This document shows, one piece after another, positions 8,810 through 17,611 of a stretch of DNA of 64,000 nucleotides. Where the stretch lies: assembly GCA_022821805.1 (NCBI GenBank), contig JAJECX010000041.1:1-64000 (forward strand), read 5' to 3'. The position numbers and the translations under genes are program-made. The notes under the pieces are model-generated. The model saw only the letters and a program-made list of their open reading frames with translations, was not told the DNA's origin and searched no databases. Numbering within the stretch: the first letter of the stretch is position 1; each line of letters opens with the position of its first letter. This DNA is from Anaerolineae bacterium (lineage in GTDB: Bacteria > Chloroflexota > Anaerolineae > Aggregatilineales > Phototrophicaceae).

Positions 8810-9653
8810 CGCAATGAAGCTGGGAAATCTGCGCGCGCTGTTAAGTTCTCGCTTCCTGGATCTGCTGACGATCGGTGTTGTCGCCGCTTTTCTGTTTCCT
8901 TATATCTTCATGGTGAGTTCCGCCTTCAAGACGCGGCTGGACACCTTCGCCTATCCGCCGATCTTCTGGGGATTCACGCCGACGCTGGAGCATTTCGAGA
9001 ATATTTTCAGCGACATGAACATCCTCTTCTATATGAAGAACAGCACCATCATCGCTGTTTGCAGCACGCTGCTGACGATTCTCATTTCGATACCGGCGAC
9101 GTACAGCTTCGCCCGCTTTCGTTTTCGCTACAAAGAGGGCGTCGCCTACGGATTTTTGTTCCTGCAAATGGTGCCGGGCATCTCGATCGTCTTCGCCTTA
9201 TTTTTCATCGCCGGTTCACTGAACTTGTCGGATACGCATATTTTCTTGATCGTGGTTTATCTCTTGTGGAATGTGCCCTACGCCATCTGGATGATGCGCG
9301 GATTCGTCGAGGGCATTCCGGTCGAATTGGAGGAATCGGCGATGGTCGATGGCGCCTCGCGCTTCAAAGCCTTCCGTTTGATTACCTTGCCGCTGATGGC
9401 GGGCGGCATCGCAGCCACAGCGATTCTGATCTTCATCGGCGTTTGGAATGAATTCAGCGTCGCCTTCTTCTTGACATCGACCGAAGCGCGCACGATGCCG
9501 ACCACGATTGCGTTTTTCATGACCCACTCCGGCATCAAATGGGGACCGATGTTCGCGACCGCCACCATCGGCACGCTGCCGGTGGTGATCTTTGCGTTGC
9601 TTGTGCGCCGTTATTTTATCTCCGCGCTGACTTTTGGGGCGGTGAAAGGATAA
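8799..9653 (+). CDS. ABC transporter permease, MalG/UgpE type
   Basis: The 284-residue second permease of the carbohydrate importer has an N-terminal transmembrane helix (LLTIGVVAAFLFPYIFMV), then five more. The EAA motif is ELEESAMVDGASRFKAF. The first ATG (8799) overlaps the upstream gene; a second ATG at 8814 is equally possible. No MalK-like ATPase gene follows, and the next gene is an M20 peptidase 6 bp downstream. The pair presumably uses a shared ATPase encoded elsewhere. Confidence 0.92.
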   Translation: MRHSAMKLGNLRALLSSRFLDLLTIGVVAAFLFPYIFMVSSAFKTRLDTFAYPPIFWGFTPTLEHFENIFSDMNILFYMKNSTIIAVCSTLLTILISIPATYSFARFRFRYKEGVAYGFLFLQMVPGISIVFALFFIAGSLNLSDTHIFLIVVYLLWNVPYAIWMMRGFVEGIPVELEESAMVDGASRFKAFRLITLPLMAGGIAATAILIFIGVWNEFSVAFFLTSTEARTMPTTIAFFMTHSGIKWGPMFATATIGTLPVVIFALLVRRYFISALTFGAVKG

Positions 9654-9659
9654 GACTTC

Positions 9660-10922
9660 ATGCTTTATGAGCAAATTGACCAGGCAATCGAAAAGCACCG
9701 CGATGAGGCGCTGAAGCTGTTGCAGGAGCTGGTGCGCATCCCTTCGCTGGAAGGAGCGGAGAAGCCCTGCATGGATGTGCTGGAGCGTCAATTGCGGACG
9801 ATGAAGCTGGATGTCGACCGTTGGATACCGGATGACGATGAGCTGGCGGCGCACCCGGCTTATGTGCCGACCGGCTGGTCATACGCCGAGCGGCCCAACG
9901 TCGTTGGCGTAGTTCGCGGGGCGGGCGGCGGCAAGTCGCTGAAGCTGAATGGCCATGTCGATGTGGTGCCAATTGGTCCGCCCGAGCTCTGGGAGCATGG
10001 TCCCTGGAGCGGCAAATTCGTCGATGGCAAGGTCTTCGGCCGCGGCAGCGCCGATATGAAGGGCGGTGTGGTCAGCAATGTCCTCACCGCGCTGGCGCTG
10101 CAAACAGCCGGCATCCGGCTGGCGGGCGACCTGATCGTCGATTGCGTCGTCGATGAAGAATCGGGCGGCAACGGCACTTTAGCGACGGTCTTGCGCGGTC
10201 ATAACGCCGATGCTTGCATCTTCACTGAGCCAACCGGGATGGATCGGCTGTCGGTGTCGAATCGAGGCGCGCAGTTCTTCCGCATCACCGTGCCGGGGCA
10301 AGAGGGCGGCGTCGAATACAAACACGAGTTGACCAACCCCATCACCAAAGCTTTTGAAGTTTTTCACGCCGTCGAAGCCTATTCGATCATGCGCGAGTCA
10401 GTCGTTTCGCATCCGCTGTACGATAATGCCTACAATACCAAAGTGCCGACCGGCATCTGCAAGATTCAGGCGGGCGAGTGGCCCTCGACGGTCGCTTCGC
10501 AGGCGATTCTTGAAGGCACGATTGAATGCCTGCCCGGCGAGGACATCCACGAGATTAAGGAAGATTTCCGTCAGTATATTCTCGAATGGTCGCAGAAAGA
10601 CAGTTGGTTCAACGAGCATCCGCTTCAGATCGAGTGGTTCGGCTTGTGGTTTGACGCCGCCGAAATCGACCCGAACCATCCGATGGTGCATACCTTGAGC
10701 GCGGCGGCCAAGTCAGTGACCGGGCGCGATGTCCAGGTTGATGGCGCAGGCGGCTGCGACCTGCGCCTGACAGTGCTCTATGGCAATACGCCTTCGGTGC
10801 TCTTTGGTCCCTCGGGCGCGATGATCCACAGCACGGATGAATATATCGAATTTGAGCAGGTGATCGACTGCGCCCGCGTGCTGGCGCGTATGGCGGTGGA
10901 CTGGTGCGGCGTCGCTGAATAA
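9660..10922 (+). CDS. M20 family metallopeptidase (ArgE/DapE-like)
   Basis: The 420-residue two-domain dizinc hydrolase has H99 and D101 in NGHVDVVP, the bridging D132 in GRGSADMKGG and the catalytic E166/E167 in VDEESGG. A late GPSGAMIHSTDEYI motif supplies the last histidine. Such enzymes deacylate or cleave N-acyl amino acids and small peptides. It begins 6 bp after the permease gene and must be co-transcribed with the importer, which suggests that the imported compound contains an amide bond. Confidence 0.9.
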   Translation: MLYEQIDQAIEKHRDEALKLLQELVRIPSLEGAEKPCMDVLERQLRTMKLDVDRWIPDDDELAAHPAYVPTGWSYAERPNVVGVVRGAGGGKSLKLNGHVDVVPIGPPELWEHGPWSGKFVDGKVFGRGSADMKGGVVSNVLTALALQTAGIRLAGDLIVDCVVDEESGGNGTLATVLRGHNADACIFTEPTGMDRLSVSNRGAQFFRITVPGQEGGVEYKHELTNPITKAFEVFHAVEAYSIMRESVVSHPLYDNAYNTKVPTGICKIQAGEWPSTVASQAILEGTIECLPGEDIHEIKEDFRQYILEWSQKDSWFNEHPLQIEWFGLWFDAAEIDPNHPMVHTLSAAAKSVTGRDVQVDGAGGCDLRLTVLYGNTPSVLFGPSGAMIHSTDEYIEFEQVIDCARVLARMAVDWCGVAE

Positions 10923-10942
10923 CTTACTTGGAGAAATTCACC

Positions 10943-11010
10943 TTTCCCCTCCCTGAAGCTTCGGGTCGCGTAGACACTGAGTTCCGGGAGGAGCTAGAGG
11001 TGGGGTTGGA
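10943..11010. repeat. Palindromic repeat, family A, degenerate copy
   Basis: CCCTCCC ... GGGTCGCGTAGACACTGA ... GGGAGG ... GGTGGGG is a shortened copy of the window-wide repeat. It sits between the peptidase gene and the TIM-barrel gene, with the nested module in the loop. Confidence 0.7.
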
Positions 11011-11021
11011 GATTGGCAGAC

Positions 11022-13145
11022 ATGGCGAAATGGTGGGAAGAGCAAATTCGCGCGGTCACGCTGGAGTTTCCCGCAGCGGATGTCGCGACGATCGATGTCA
11101 AGGGCATCGTAGACGAAACGCATCGGGGGGATGCGAACACGCTGAACGTCTTTTCTACCGGATATTATCCGGGCGGTGCCGCTTTCTATCAAAGTCAGAT
11201 CGCGCCGCACTACCCCGGGTTGGGCGCGCGCGATTTGCTGGCGGATGCGATCGAAGCGGCGCATAGGAATGGCCAAAAAGCAGTCGCCTATCTAGCATCA
11301 ATTTGGGGCAATCGCGATCTCTATTTCGCGCATCCGGATTGGGCGCAGCGCAAAGCCGACGGACGGGTCACCGCTTGGGACGAGCACTTCAACTCGGTGG
11401 CGATGGATCCGCTGAGCCCATACCGCGATTACTTCGCTTCCATCGTAAAGGAGATCGCCGACAACTACGAGGTGGACGGATTTTATTTTGATGAGCCCAG
11501 TTTTCAGAGCTGGTCGGCAAGCCAAGCCTGCCGCCGCGCCTTTGAGGCCGAATTCGGCCAGCCCTTGCCAAGGGAAGAGCGCTGGGAAGACCCGGTGTTT
11601 CAGCTATTTTTGTCCTGGCGCTTCGATCAGATCGCCGAGTGGCGCCGCTCACTCTACGATGTCGCCAAGAGCGAGGATCGCTGCGTCTATTTCCAGGGCG
11701 CCTTTCCGCTGGCGTCCTTGAGCGGCGACAAGTATTACTTGTCTGGCTCGCCGCCGCTATTCTCCTGGTATCACGAACGCTTTGGCGCCGCCTGGCATGT
11801 GCCGATGGCGCATGGAGATGACATGGCGCGCACCGCCAAAACAGCCGATATCGTGCATATGGAACTCTACCGCGCCAGTGTGCGCGAGCCGCTTTGGTGG
11901 TATGGCCTTGCTCTGCGCTATGTTCAGTCAATCGCAAAAGGCAAGCAGATCCTCGTGCTCAGCATGATGGCGCAGTCGCCATTTGATCTGTATGGCTTGG
12001 GCGAAACGGAATTGCGCTTGTCGACGGCGGAACTGCTGGCGAACAGCGCGTCACCGTTATTCGCGCGCTATTATCCCGACCGCGTGGATGAAGACGCGTG
12101 GGATAATGTTTATGCCCGTTTCGCCGAAGCCAAGTCGCTCGCGCCCTACCTTCTTAATCGTGTCAGCATCCCTCACGTCGCGCTGCTTTATTCGGGGACG
12201 ACCGAGGAACGTTTTGAGAATCGCGACGGCAAGCCCTCGCATCGGGGCGAGCTCAAAGGCTTCGCTAAGGCGCTGCTGCAAGAAAAGATACTCTTTGACG
12301 TGATCACGGAAGCGGACTTACTCGCCGGCATTGACCAGTATCAGACTTTAATTTTGCCCAACGCCAGTTGCCTGTCGGCCGAAGGCAAGGAAGCGGTTCG
12401 CGCCTTTGCCGCGGACGGCGGCGTCATCGGCTCTTATGAAGCTGGCATGTACGATGAGACTGGACTTCGAGAGGAATCCGATGACTTCGCCGCGCTATTC
12501 GGCGTCGAATATACTGGCGAAAACTTGCCTTTCGAACTCGATATCTACATGCGGGTCGAGCAATCTCACGCGCTTCCGACAGAGATTCGAGCCGACAAGC
12601 GCATACCGACAGTCGGCATGCAGGTAGGCGTTGAGGCGGAAGCGGCGAAGCCCGTCGCTGTAATTCACGGCGCCTCCGAGGTGCATTACGGTCCGCTAAG
12701 CGATGAGCTGGGACCGCCGGTCGTCCTCACGCATGAAGCGGGGAGTGGACGCAGTGTGTTTTTCGCGACGCCGATCGGCGTGCGTTACCTCGAATTCGGC
12801 GTGCGCGACTTCCGTAGATTGATCGCCGACGCGGTCGCTTGGACGGCGGGCACGAAGCCGCCGGTGAGGGTAAAGAATGCCAGCGATATCCTCGCGGTTA
12901 CCGCTTTCAAACAGGGCGAGCGGACGCTGATTCACCTGGTCAACAGTGTGCGCGACGAGACGCGGCTGCCGATCAGCGAGACGATTCCCAGTTTCGATGT
13001 GTTGGTTGAGGTTGATTTAGAATCGCCGGCGCGAGAGGTGAGGGCGCTGGGCGATGACACGGATGTGTCGTGGACAAGTGATGGCGCTACTGCGCGCGTT
13101 AAGGTGGCGGAGGTCCGCTATCACGTTCTGCTTGTGATTGAATAA
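11022..13145 (+). CDS. Large TIM-barrel glycosidase-like hydrolase with a trimerisation-like domain
   Basis: The protein has about 707 residues and no signal peptide. The N-terminal half has a barrel-like pattern, including VDGFYFDEPSFQSW with acidic D157/E158 at a strand end where glycosidases keep catalytic acids. The middle part (LKGFAKALLQEKILFDVITEADL ... LILPNASCLSAEGKEAVRAFAADGG) resembles the class I glutamine-amidotransferase-like trimerisation domain of GH42 beta-galactosidases. A small beta-rich C-terminus follows. An alternative TTG start lies at 11013. It is probably a cytoplasmic glycoside hydrolase acting on the compound taken up by the adjacent importer. The exact family is not assigned. 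Confidence 0.65.
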   Translation: MAKWWEEQIRAVTLEFPAADVATIDVKGIVDETHRGDANTLNVFSTGYYPGGAAFYQSQIAPHYPGLGARDLLADAIEAAHRNGQKAVAYLASIWGNRDLYFAHPDWAQRKADGRVTAWDEHFNSVAMDPLSPYRDYFASIVKEIADNYEVDGFYFDEPSFQSWSASQACRRAFEAEFGQPLPREERWEDPVFQLFLSWRFDQIAEWRRSLYDVAKSEDRCVYFQGAFPLASLSGDKYYLSGSPPLFSWYHERFGAAWHVPMAHGDDMARTAKTADIVHMELYRASVREPLWWYGLALRYVQSIAKGKQILVLSMMAQSPFDLYGLGETELRLSTAELLANSASPLFARYYPDRVDEDAWDNVYARFAEAKSLAPYLLNRVSIPHVALLYSGTTEERFENRDGKPSHRGELKGFAKALLQEKILFDVITEADLLAGIDQYQTLILPNASCLSAEGKEAVRAFAADGGVIGSYEAGMYDETGLREESDDFAALFGVEYTGENLPFELDIYMRVEQSHALPTEIRADKRIPTVGMQVGVEAEAAKPVAVIHGASEVHYGPLSDELGPPVVLTHEAGSGRSVFFATPIGVRYLEFGVRDFRRLIADAVAWTAGTKPPVRVKNASDILAVTAFKQGERTLIHLVNSVRDETRLPISETIPSFDVLVEVDLESPAREVRALGDDTDVSWTSDGATARVKVAEVRYHVLLVIE

Positions 13146-13337
13146 GGGGCACTTGAGTGCGACATTGATTCTGACTTTACGTATTGTCAGTGCGCTGTCC
13201 AGCATATTTTGCCCATTAGAATGCTTGTTAAGCGTACTGGCGATCAGATTTGCAGTGCAAACTTATTTCGTCGTCGAACTCATTCATATGGCATGAATTG
13301 TTCAATTAGTGACATTTCTAGGCAATTGACATGAATT

Positions 13338-13365
13338 TTGACTTCTGTTTATGATGAGATATAGT
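13338..13365 (+). promoter_or_regulatory. Putative sigma-70-type promoter
   Basis: TTGACT and TATAGT are separated by 16 bp, 56 bp upstream of the ATG at 13421. The surrounding DNA is clearly more AT-rich than the neighbours. Confidence 0.55.
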
Positions 13366-13420
13366 TGGACACGATTTGAGACTTGGATTCTTCTTTTCAG
13401 GAATTGTAGGGGAGATTGCC

Positions 13421-13711
13421 ATGAAACCATATGAAACAAAAGGCCCGAAGTCATATTTTGTATTCCATCAAAATGCATTGTTCAGTGGAATTGACAACTC
13501 CATGATGACATTGGGTTCAGCACAAGCGGTAACGCCCGTTGACTTGATCTGGGAGCAGAATGCCGCTATCCGTGATAGTTGGTTAGTTACGGGAAATCAC
13601 GTAAGGCAAGCTATGCTTGCATTGTCCGATACCACCGGCATTTATCCTGAAGAACTCACGGGCGACAATATATGCCAGAAGATGCTGACGCACAAGAAGG
13701 TCAAAGTGTAA
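13421..13711 (+). CDS. Hypothetical protein, first gene of a two-gene unit
   Basis: This 96-residue protein of unknown family begins MKPYETKGPKSYFVFHQNALF. There is no membrane segment or recognisable motif. The ATG at 13421 has a GGGGAGA site, and the in-frame ATG upstream lies too close to the promoter. Base composition is AT-rich relative to flanking genes. Its last 40 bp overlap the next gene, implying coupled translation with a membrane protein. Confidence 0.55.
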   Translation: MKPYETKGPKSYFVFHQNALFSGIDNSMMTLGSAQAVTPVDLIWEQNAAIRDSWLVTGNHVRQAMLALSDTTGIYPEELTGDNICQKMLTHKKVKV

Positions 13712-14127
13712 TCAAACGCGAGTTTGAAGCCTACGCTTACTCGTCTGACCTTCTACCTCATCATTCAATTATTGAGGGTTATCAGAAGGCCATTCCTAAC
13801 GGAGGCCAAGAAGTCATTACTATTGTCAAGCGTCAGCAATCTATGACGTTCATCGTCAACATGGCGACTCTATTCAGCAACAATCTCATTCCGTTTATCC
13901 TCATTCTTCCTATACTTTTTGCCATTTCAGCGGGAGCAATAATTGAAATCACTGTAGCGTCAGCTGTGCCAATTGGTCTCTTTACGTTTGGAAGCGCCGC
14001 CGGCCGGGTTATAACAACTTGGCGTGGGAGCGGCGCCGAAGTACAAGCTCAGTTGACGGCGCCAACGTCTCCTCCTCGACAGAACCAACTTCCTCCGGGA
14101 GCGGGAGACGCACAACAGTCAAAGTAA
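13672..14127 (+). CDS. DUF2335-like small membrane protein
   Basis: The protein has 151 residues. The layout matches DUF2335 predicted membrane proteins: a short motif (LLPHHSIIEGYQKAIPNGGQEVITIVKRQQ, corresponding to the family's 'P.pe.L..Y....PG....i....e.q'), then two adjacent hydrophobic helices (about residues 65-105) and a polar, Pro/Gln-rich tail. Proteins of this family are common on mobile elements and have no firm function. It overlaps the upstream gene. AT-rich composition and isolation suggest horizontal acquisition. The family call is by eye and moderate. Confidence 0.5.
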   Translation: MPEDADAQEGQSVIKREFEAYAYSSDLLPHHSIIEGYQKAIPNGGQEVITIVKRQQSMTFIVNMATLFSNNLIPFILILPILFAISAGAIIEITVASAVPIGLFTFGSAAGRVITTWRGSGAEVQAQLTAPTSPPRQNQLPPGAGDAQQSK

Positions 14128-14184
14128 GTGACCAGCCTGTAACGGTTAATGTAGATTGCTATTTGGAACTATCGCGACTTGTCG

Positions 14185-15150
14185 CTAAGCCGGCGCTTCT
14201 TCCAGCACCTGCAATTCTTCCTCGCGCTCCTCGAGCCACTGGATTGCCGCCATCGCCGCTGATGTGCCTTGGCCGACGGAAGTCGCCACTTGCCGCCAGA
14301 TTTCGTCCTGGATTTCGCCTGCCGCGAAGACGCCTTCGACGTTGGTGCGGTAGCGCTGATCGGTGATGATGTAGCCGTTTTCGTTCAGCGCGATTTGATC
14401 GCCGAAGACTGCGTTGTTGGGGTCATGTCCGATAAAGATGAAGACGCCTTCAGTCGGATGCAGGGTCTCCTCGCCGGTGACCGTGTCCTTGAGTCGCACG
14501 GCGCTGACGCCACCGCCGTTATCGCCGCCGACGATCTCTTCGACAACTGAGTTCCAGGTGAAGCTGATCTTCTCGTTGTTGAAGGCGCGCGTCTGCAATT
14601 GGATGCCGGCGCGCAGCTCATCGCGGCGGTGAATGATATTGACGCTGTTCGCGAAGCGGGTCAGGAAGATGCCTTCCTCCAGCGCCGAATCGCCACCGCC
14701 GACCACGACGATGTCTTTGCCGCGGAAGAAGAAGCCATCGCAGGTGCCGCAATAGCTGACGCCGGTTCCGATATGTTCTTCTTCGCCGGGCACAAGCAGC
14801 TTGCGCGGGTCCGCGCCGATGGTAATAATGACGGCGTCGGCCAGGTATTCGTCATCCTCGGTCCTGATGTGGAAGGGCGAGCCGCTGCGGAAGTCAACGC
14901 TTTCGACCAGGTCGAATTCAACTTTTGCGCCGAAATTCTCGGCGTGCTGCTGCATGCGCTCGACCAGCTCGGGTCCGCTCAAGCCATCGGGGAAGCCGGG
15001 ATAATTCTCGATCTCGTGGGTGATGGCGACCTGCCCGCCGAGTTGCTCGCCGGCGATGACCACGGGCGCCAGCTGGGCGCGAGCGGTATAGAGGGCGGCA
15101 GTCAAGCCTGCCGGTCCCGAGCCGATGATGACAACGCGTTCCTTCTTCAT
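14185..15150 (-). CDS. trxB: Thioredoxin-disulfide reductase
   Basis: The 321-residue FAD/NADPH flavoprotein transfers electrons from NADPH to thioredoxin. It has the FAD-binding GSGPAG (11-16 region), the redox-active pair C134-G-T-C137 in SYCGTCDGFFF, the NADPH-binding GGGDSALEEG (151-160) and the C-terminal FAD motif GVFAAGEI. The usual CATC is CGTC here, a mild substitution. A short acidic tail (EEREEELQVLEEAPA) follows the core. It is a single gene, preceded by a family A repeat. Confidence 0.95.
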   Translation of the reverse strand: MKKERVVIIGSGPAGLTAALYTARAQLAPVVIAGEQLGGQVAITHEIENYPGFPDGLSGPELVERMQQHAENFGAKVEFDLVESVDFRSGSPFHIRTEDDEYLADAVIITIGADPRKLLVPGEEEHIGTGVSYCGTCDGFFFRGKDIVVVGGGDSALEEGIFLTRFANSVNIIHRRDELRAGIQLQTRAFNNEKISFTWNSVVEEIVGGDNGGGVSAVRLKDTVTGEETLHPTEGVFIFIGHDPNNAVFGDQIALNENGYIITDQRYRTNVEGVFAAGEIQDEIWRQVATSVGQGTSAAMAAIQWLEEREEELQVLEEAPA

Positions 15151-15152
15151 TT

Positions 15153-15214
15153 TTCCCCCATCCCCAGCCTCCCCTCATCTCTATGAGGCGCATCCCCAAA
15201 ATGAGGGAAGGGAG
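15153..15214. repeat. Palindromic repeat, family A, partial copy
   Basis: CCCCCATCCCC ... CCCCTCAT ... ATGAGG ... AATGAGGGAAGGGAG directly upstream of trxB. The nested module is absent from this copy. Confidence 0.65.
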
Positions 15215-15303
15215 TAGTTACTTGGCATTGTACACTGGTCAAACCAAGATTATTGTTTTGGCGCAGCGTCTATCAATAGTTTGCTATGAAAGAGAGGAGT
15301 TGC

Positions 15304-15582
15304 CTAATTCAGAAAAGTCAAAGTTTTCCAGCGTTTTTCTTGTTTGATCACCGCCACCAGCGCCTCAAATTCTTCGCGACAATCGCCCCAATAGCGCATG
15401 AACTTCTGCATCTCGGGCCAGATCTCGTTCAAATCGGCGCCATTTGCCACTTGCTCAGCCAACTGCGTGATCTTTTCGCAGCAGTCGTTGCAGTCCATTT
15501 TGATTAGCGATTCATCGGCTGGGGCGTTGGCGATGAAGTCGAAGAGCTTTTCCAATTGGTCGCCATCATGAGGTTGGGACAT
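15304..15582 (-). CDS. Small conserved-looking protein with a CxxCC motif
   Basis: The 92-residue soluble protein has C31, C34 and C35 (DCNDCCEKITQLAEQV), which resembles a zinc or redox site. The rest is predicted helical. It is reminiscent of short anti-sigma-like or zinc-binding helical proteins, but no family is assigned. A GGAGGACC ribosome site precedes the ATG. It stands alone between trxB and the DUF262 gene on the same strand. Confidence 0.6.
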   Translation of the reverse strand: MSQPHDGDQLEKLFDFIANAPADESLIKMDCNDCCEKITQLAEQVANGADLNEIWPEMQKFMRYWGDCREEFEALVAVIKQEKRWKTLTFLN

Positions 15583-15643
15583 AGCGGGTCCTCCTGCGAT
15601 TTTGTGTCACAGTATGGACGAGTGGCGGGGCGGGAATCTTACA

Positions 15644-17578
15644 TTAGGTGGGCTCGCCCAGGATTTCATTTTGTACATGTCGCTTTAATTGCGCCAAATC
15701 CGTGAAGCAAGTGAATCCTCGGCTGCTTGCCGCCTTGAGGGTGTCGTCGTCTTCGTCAATGAGCAGGGCGACAGGATCGCCAAGTCCGGTTTGGATCCCT
15801 TGCGGCCAGGCCAAGTCCAATGTGGCCAGCAGCTCGCCAGCCGAATTGGTCAATTCATAGCCATACTCGCCGCGCGGCAGATGTCGCCGTTCCATCCAAT
15901 CCATCGCTTCGCTCAACGCGACTTCTTCCGCGTCGCTTGCGATGCTGGCGGGTCTCGCCACACTGGTACGCTCGAATACGGATTCGACAGTCGGCGATTC
16001 GGGAATATTACCGTGCAAGAGCTGGTCGAGAAAATCGTTGGCGGCCTTCGCCAGCAATTCGCGTCGGGCCGCGAGGAAGTCGTGGTAGCTTTCGATTTTC
16101 CATAAGGCGGGATCCATGGGTATCCAGTGAGATGCCAAGACGCCAGGGTGCTTGGATTCGTAGTAGGGAAAGTAGTCTTCGGGCAGTTTCGCAGAAATCG
16201 CCGAATTGGTGGTTTTGGTCAAGAACGTAAAATTCGCTAGAGCATTGATGTCCGATACTTTGTGTATGCCGTTATTGCGGAGTTGCCACTTTGGGAAAAG
16301 ATGATGGCGCTCCAAGATTCCCATTTTCCCAATATCCGTCAATTTGAGTTCATTGCCCGTGCCAAAGTCGCGAGCTCCATAGACTCGTGTGAGCATGTAA
16401 AGTGTAGGGAAGAAACGACTTCTGGCTGTGGAAGCGTCAAAATTGCCCGCCCACAGTCTAAGATCACCATAATCATCTCTTAGCCCCTCAATCAACGACG
16501 ATAATGGGTGATCGTTTTCTGCGATTTTGACCAGGTCTTGGCGTATTCTGCTTTCGACTGCCGATGAATACCGACCTCGCAACGCTGAGAGAGCATACCA
16601 GTACAACAGTTTGCATTTCTCACGCTGGTCTGGAATGCCTCGGGATTCCAAGAAACTGACTATTGCCGGAATGGAATTGGGACTGCGCAGTACGGAACTG
16701 TCATCCAGACCGAGATTTGCCGACAAGAGATTGAGCGTTGTGTCGATGTGCTCTTCCGCGCGTTGCAATCCTGCCAGTACTTGCGTTGGCGTAACTTCTC
16801 GCCGGGATAATTCCTCGAAATCGCCGTGTCCAGTGAGTAGCGCATTGATGCACCGCAACAGCCAATCCAAACTGAATCTGTAGCCATAGCTAAGCCATTT
16901 GTTCAATCGCGCCTGCATTTCTTCACGTGCTTGGGGCCAATCAGCACAAATCCTTGCTAGCGCCAAATCGCCTTTGGAGAGTTTGGTACCGCCACTGTTG
17001 ACCTGGTCGAAGATGTCAACGACCACATCCATTGTGATCTTCTCACCAGTCAGGGTCTCCATCTGGAATTCGCGCTCCTTTAGTTTATAGATTCTGGAAA
17101 GTCGTTTTAGATAGAGATTTTTGTCTGGATAATCGCTAAGTCGAGATTCGAAATGCCACTCTTCTTGCTCAGCCGTCATCAACTCCGTCACCGAAATCCA
17201 GCGTCGCTCGTATTTCATAGTCGGGCTGTAAAACTCGAATTCTTCCGTTTCTACATTAAACTGAAGATTAAGGAAAGCGGTGGCATTGCCCTCAAAAAAA
17301 GGCGGCGCTTCGCCTTTGATGATGCCGTACAGCGTAGTAATTCGTTGCTGTCCGTCAAGCAGTAAGTCGTGAATTCCCAAAGCCAGCGTTTTATTGCCTT
17401 TGATGTCTCGCTGAGAGGCCGCAGTTTTCCATATCAACAAGATTCCGACAGGATAGTCCTTGTATAGGGAAAGCATGAAGTTACGGACTTGCGACCGATT
17501 CCAAACGTAGCCTCGTTGAAACTGAGGCAGCGTAAAAAGACCCATATCAATGTGGTCAATTATCGTGTCAAGTTTCAT
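15644..17578 (-). CDS. DUF262 / HNH-type nuclease-like protein (GmrSD-related)
   Basis: The 644-residue protein has an N-terminal DUF262 domain with the NTP-site motif DGQQR (75-79) and FDQVNSGGTKLS (189-200). A DUF1524-like HNH region follows, with HHLFPKW at 424-430 and SDINALANFTFL after it. These are the two halves of GmrS/GmrD-type modification-dependent restriction enzymes, here in one chain. The last ~75 residues (YELTNSAGELLATLDLAWPQG...LLIDEDD) look like an additional restriction-endonuclease-like tail. It is probably a type IV-like phage-defence nuclease. It is a lone gene, slightly AT-richer than recN next door. Confidence 0.8.
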   Translation of the reverse strand: MKLDTIIDHIDMGLFTLPQFQRGYVWNRSQVRNFMLSLYKDYPVGILLIWKTAASQRDIKGNKTLALGIHDLLLDGQQRITTLYGIIKGEAPPFFEGNATAFLNLQFNVETEEFEFYSPTMKYERRWISVTELMTAEQEEWHFESRLSDYPDKNLYLKRLSRIYKLKEREFQMETLTGEKITMDVVVDIFDQVNSGGTKLSKGDLALARICADWPQAREEMQARLNKWLSYGYRFSLDWLLRCINALLTGHGDFEELSRREVTPTQVLAGLQRAEEHIDTTLNLLSANLGLDDSSVLRSPNSIPAIVSFLESRGIPDQREKCKLLYWYALSALRGRYSSAVESRIRQDLVKIAENDHPLSSLIEGLRDDYGDLRLWAGNFDASTARSRFFPTLYMLTRVYGARDFGTGNELKLTDIGKMGILERHHLFPKWQLRNNGIHKVSDINALANFTFLTKTTNSAISAKLPEDYFPYYESKHPGVLASHWIPMDPALWKIESYHDFLAARRELLAKAANDFLDQLLHGNIPESPTVESVFERTSVARPASIASDAEEVALSEAMDWMERRHLPRGEYGYELTNSAGELLATLDLAWPQGIQTGLGDPVALLIDEDDDTLKAASSRGFTCFTDLAQLKRHVQNEILGEPT

Positions 17579-17611
17579 TCTAGTCCTCCCTTTTGGACAG
17601 CGCCGATTCTA

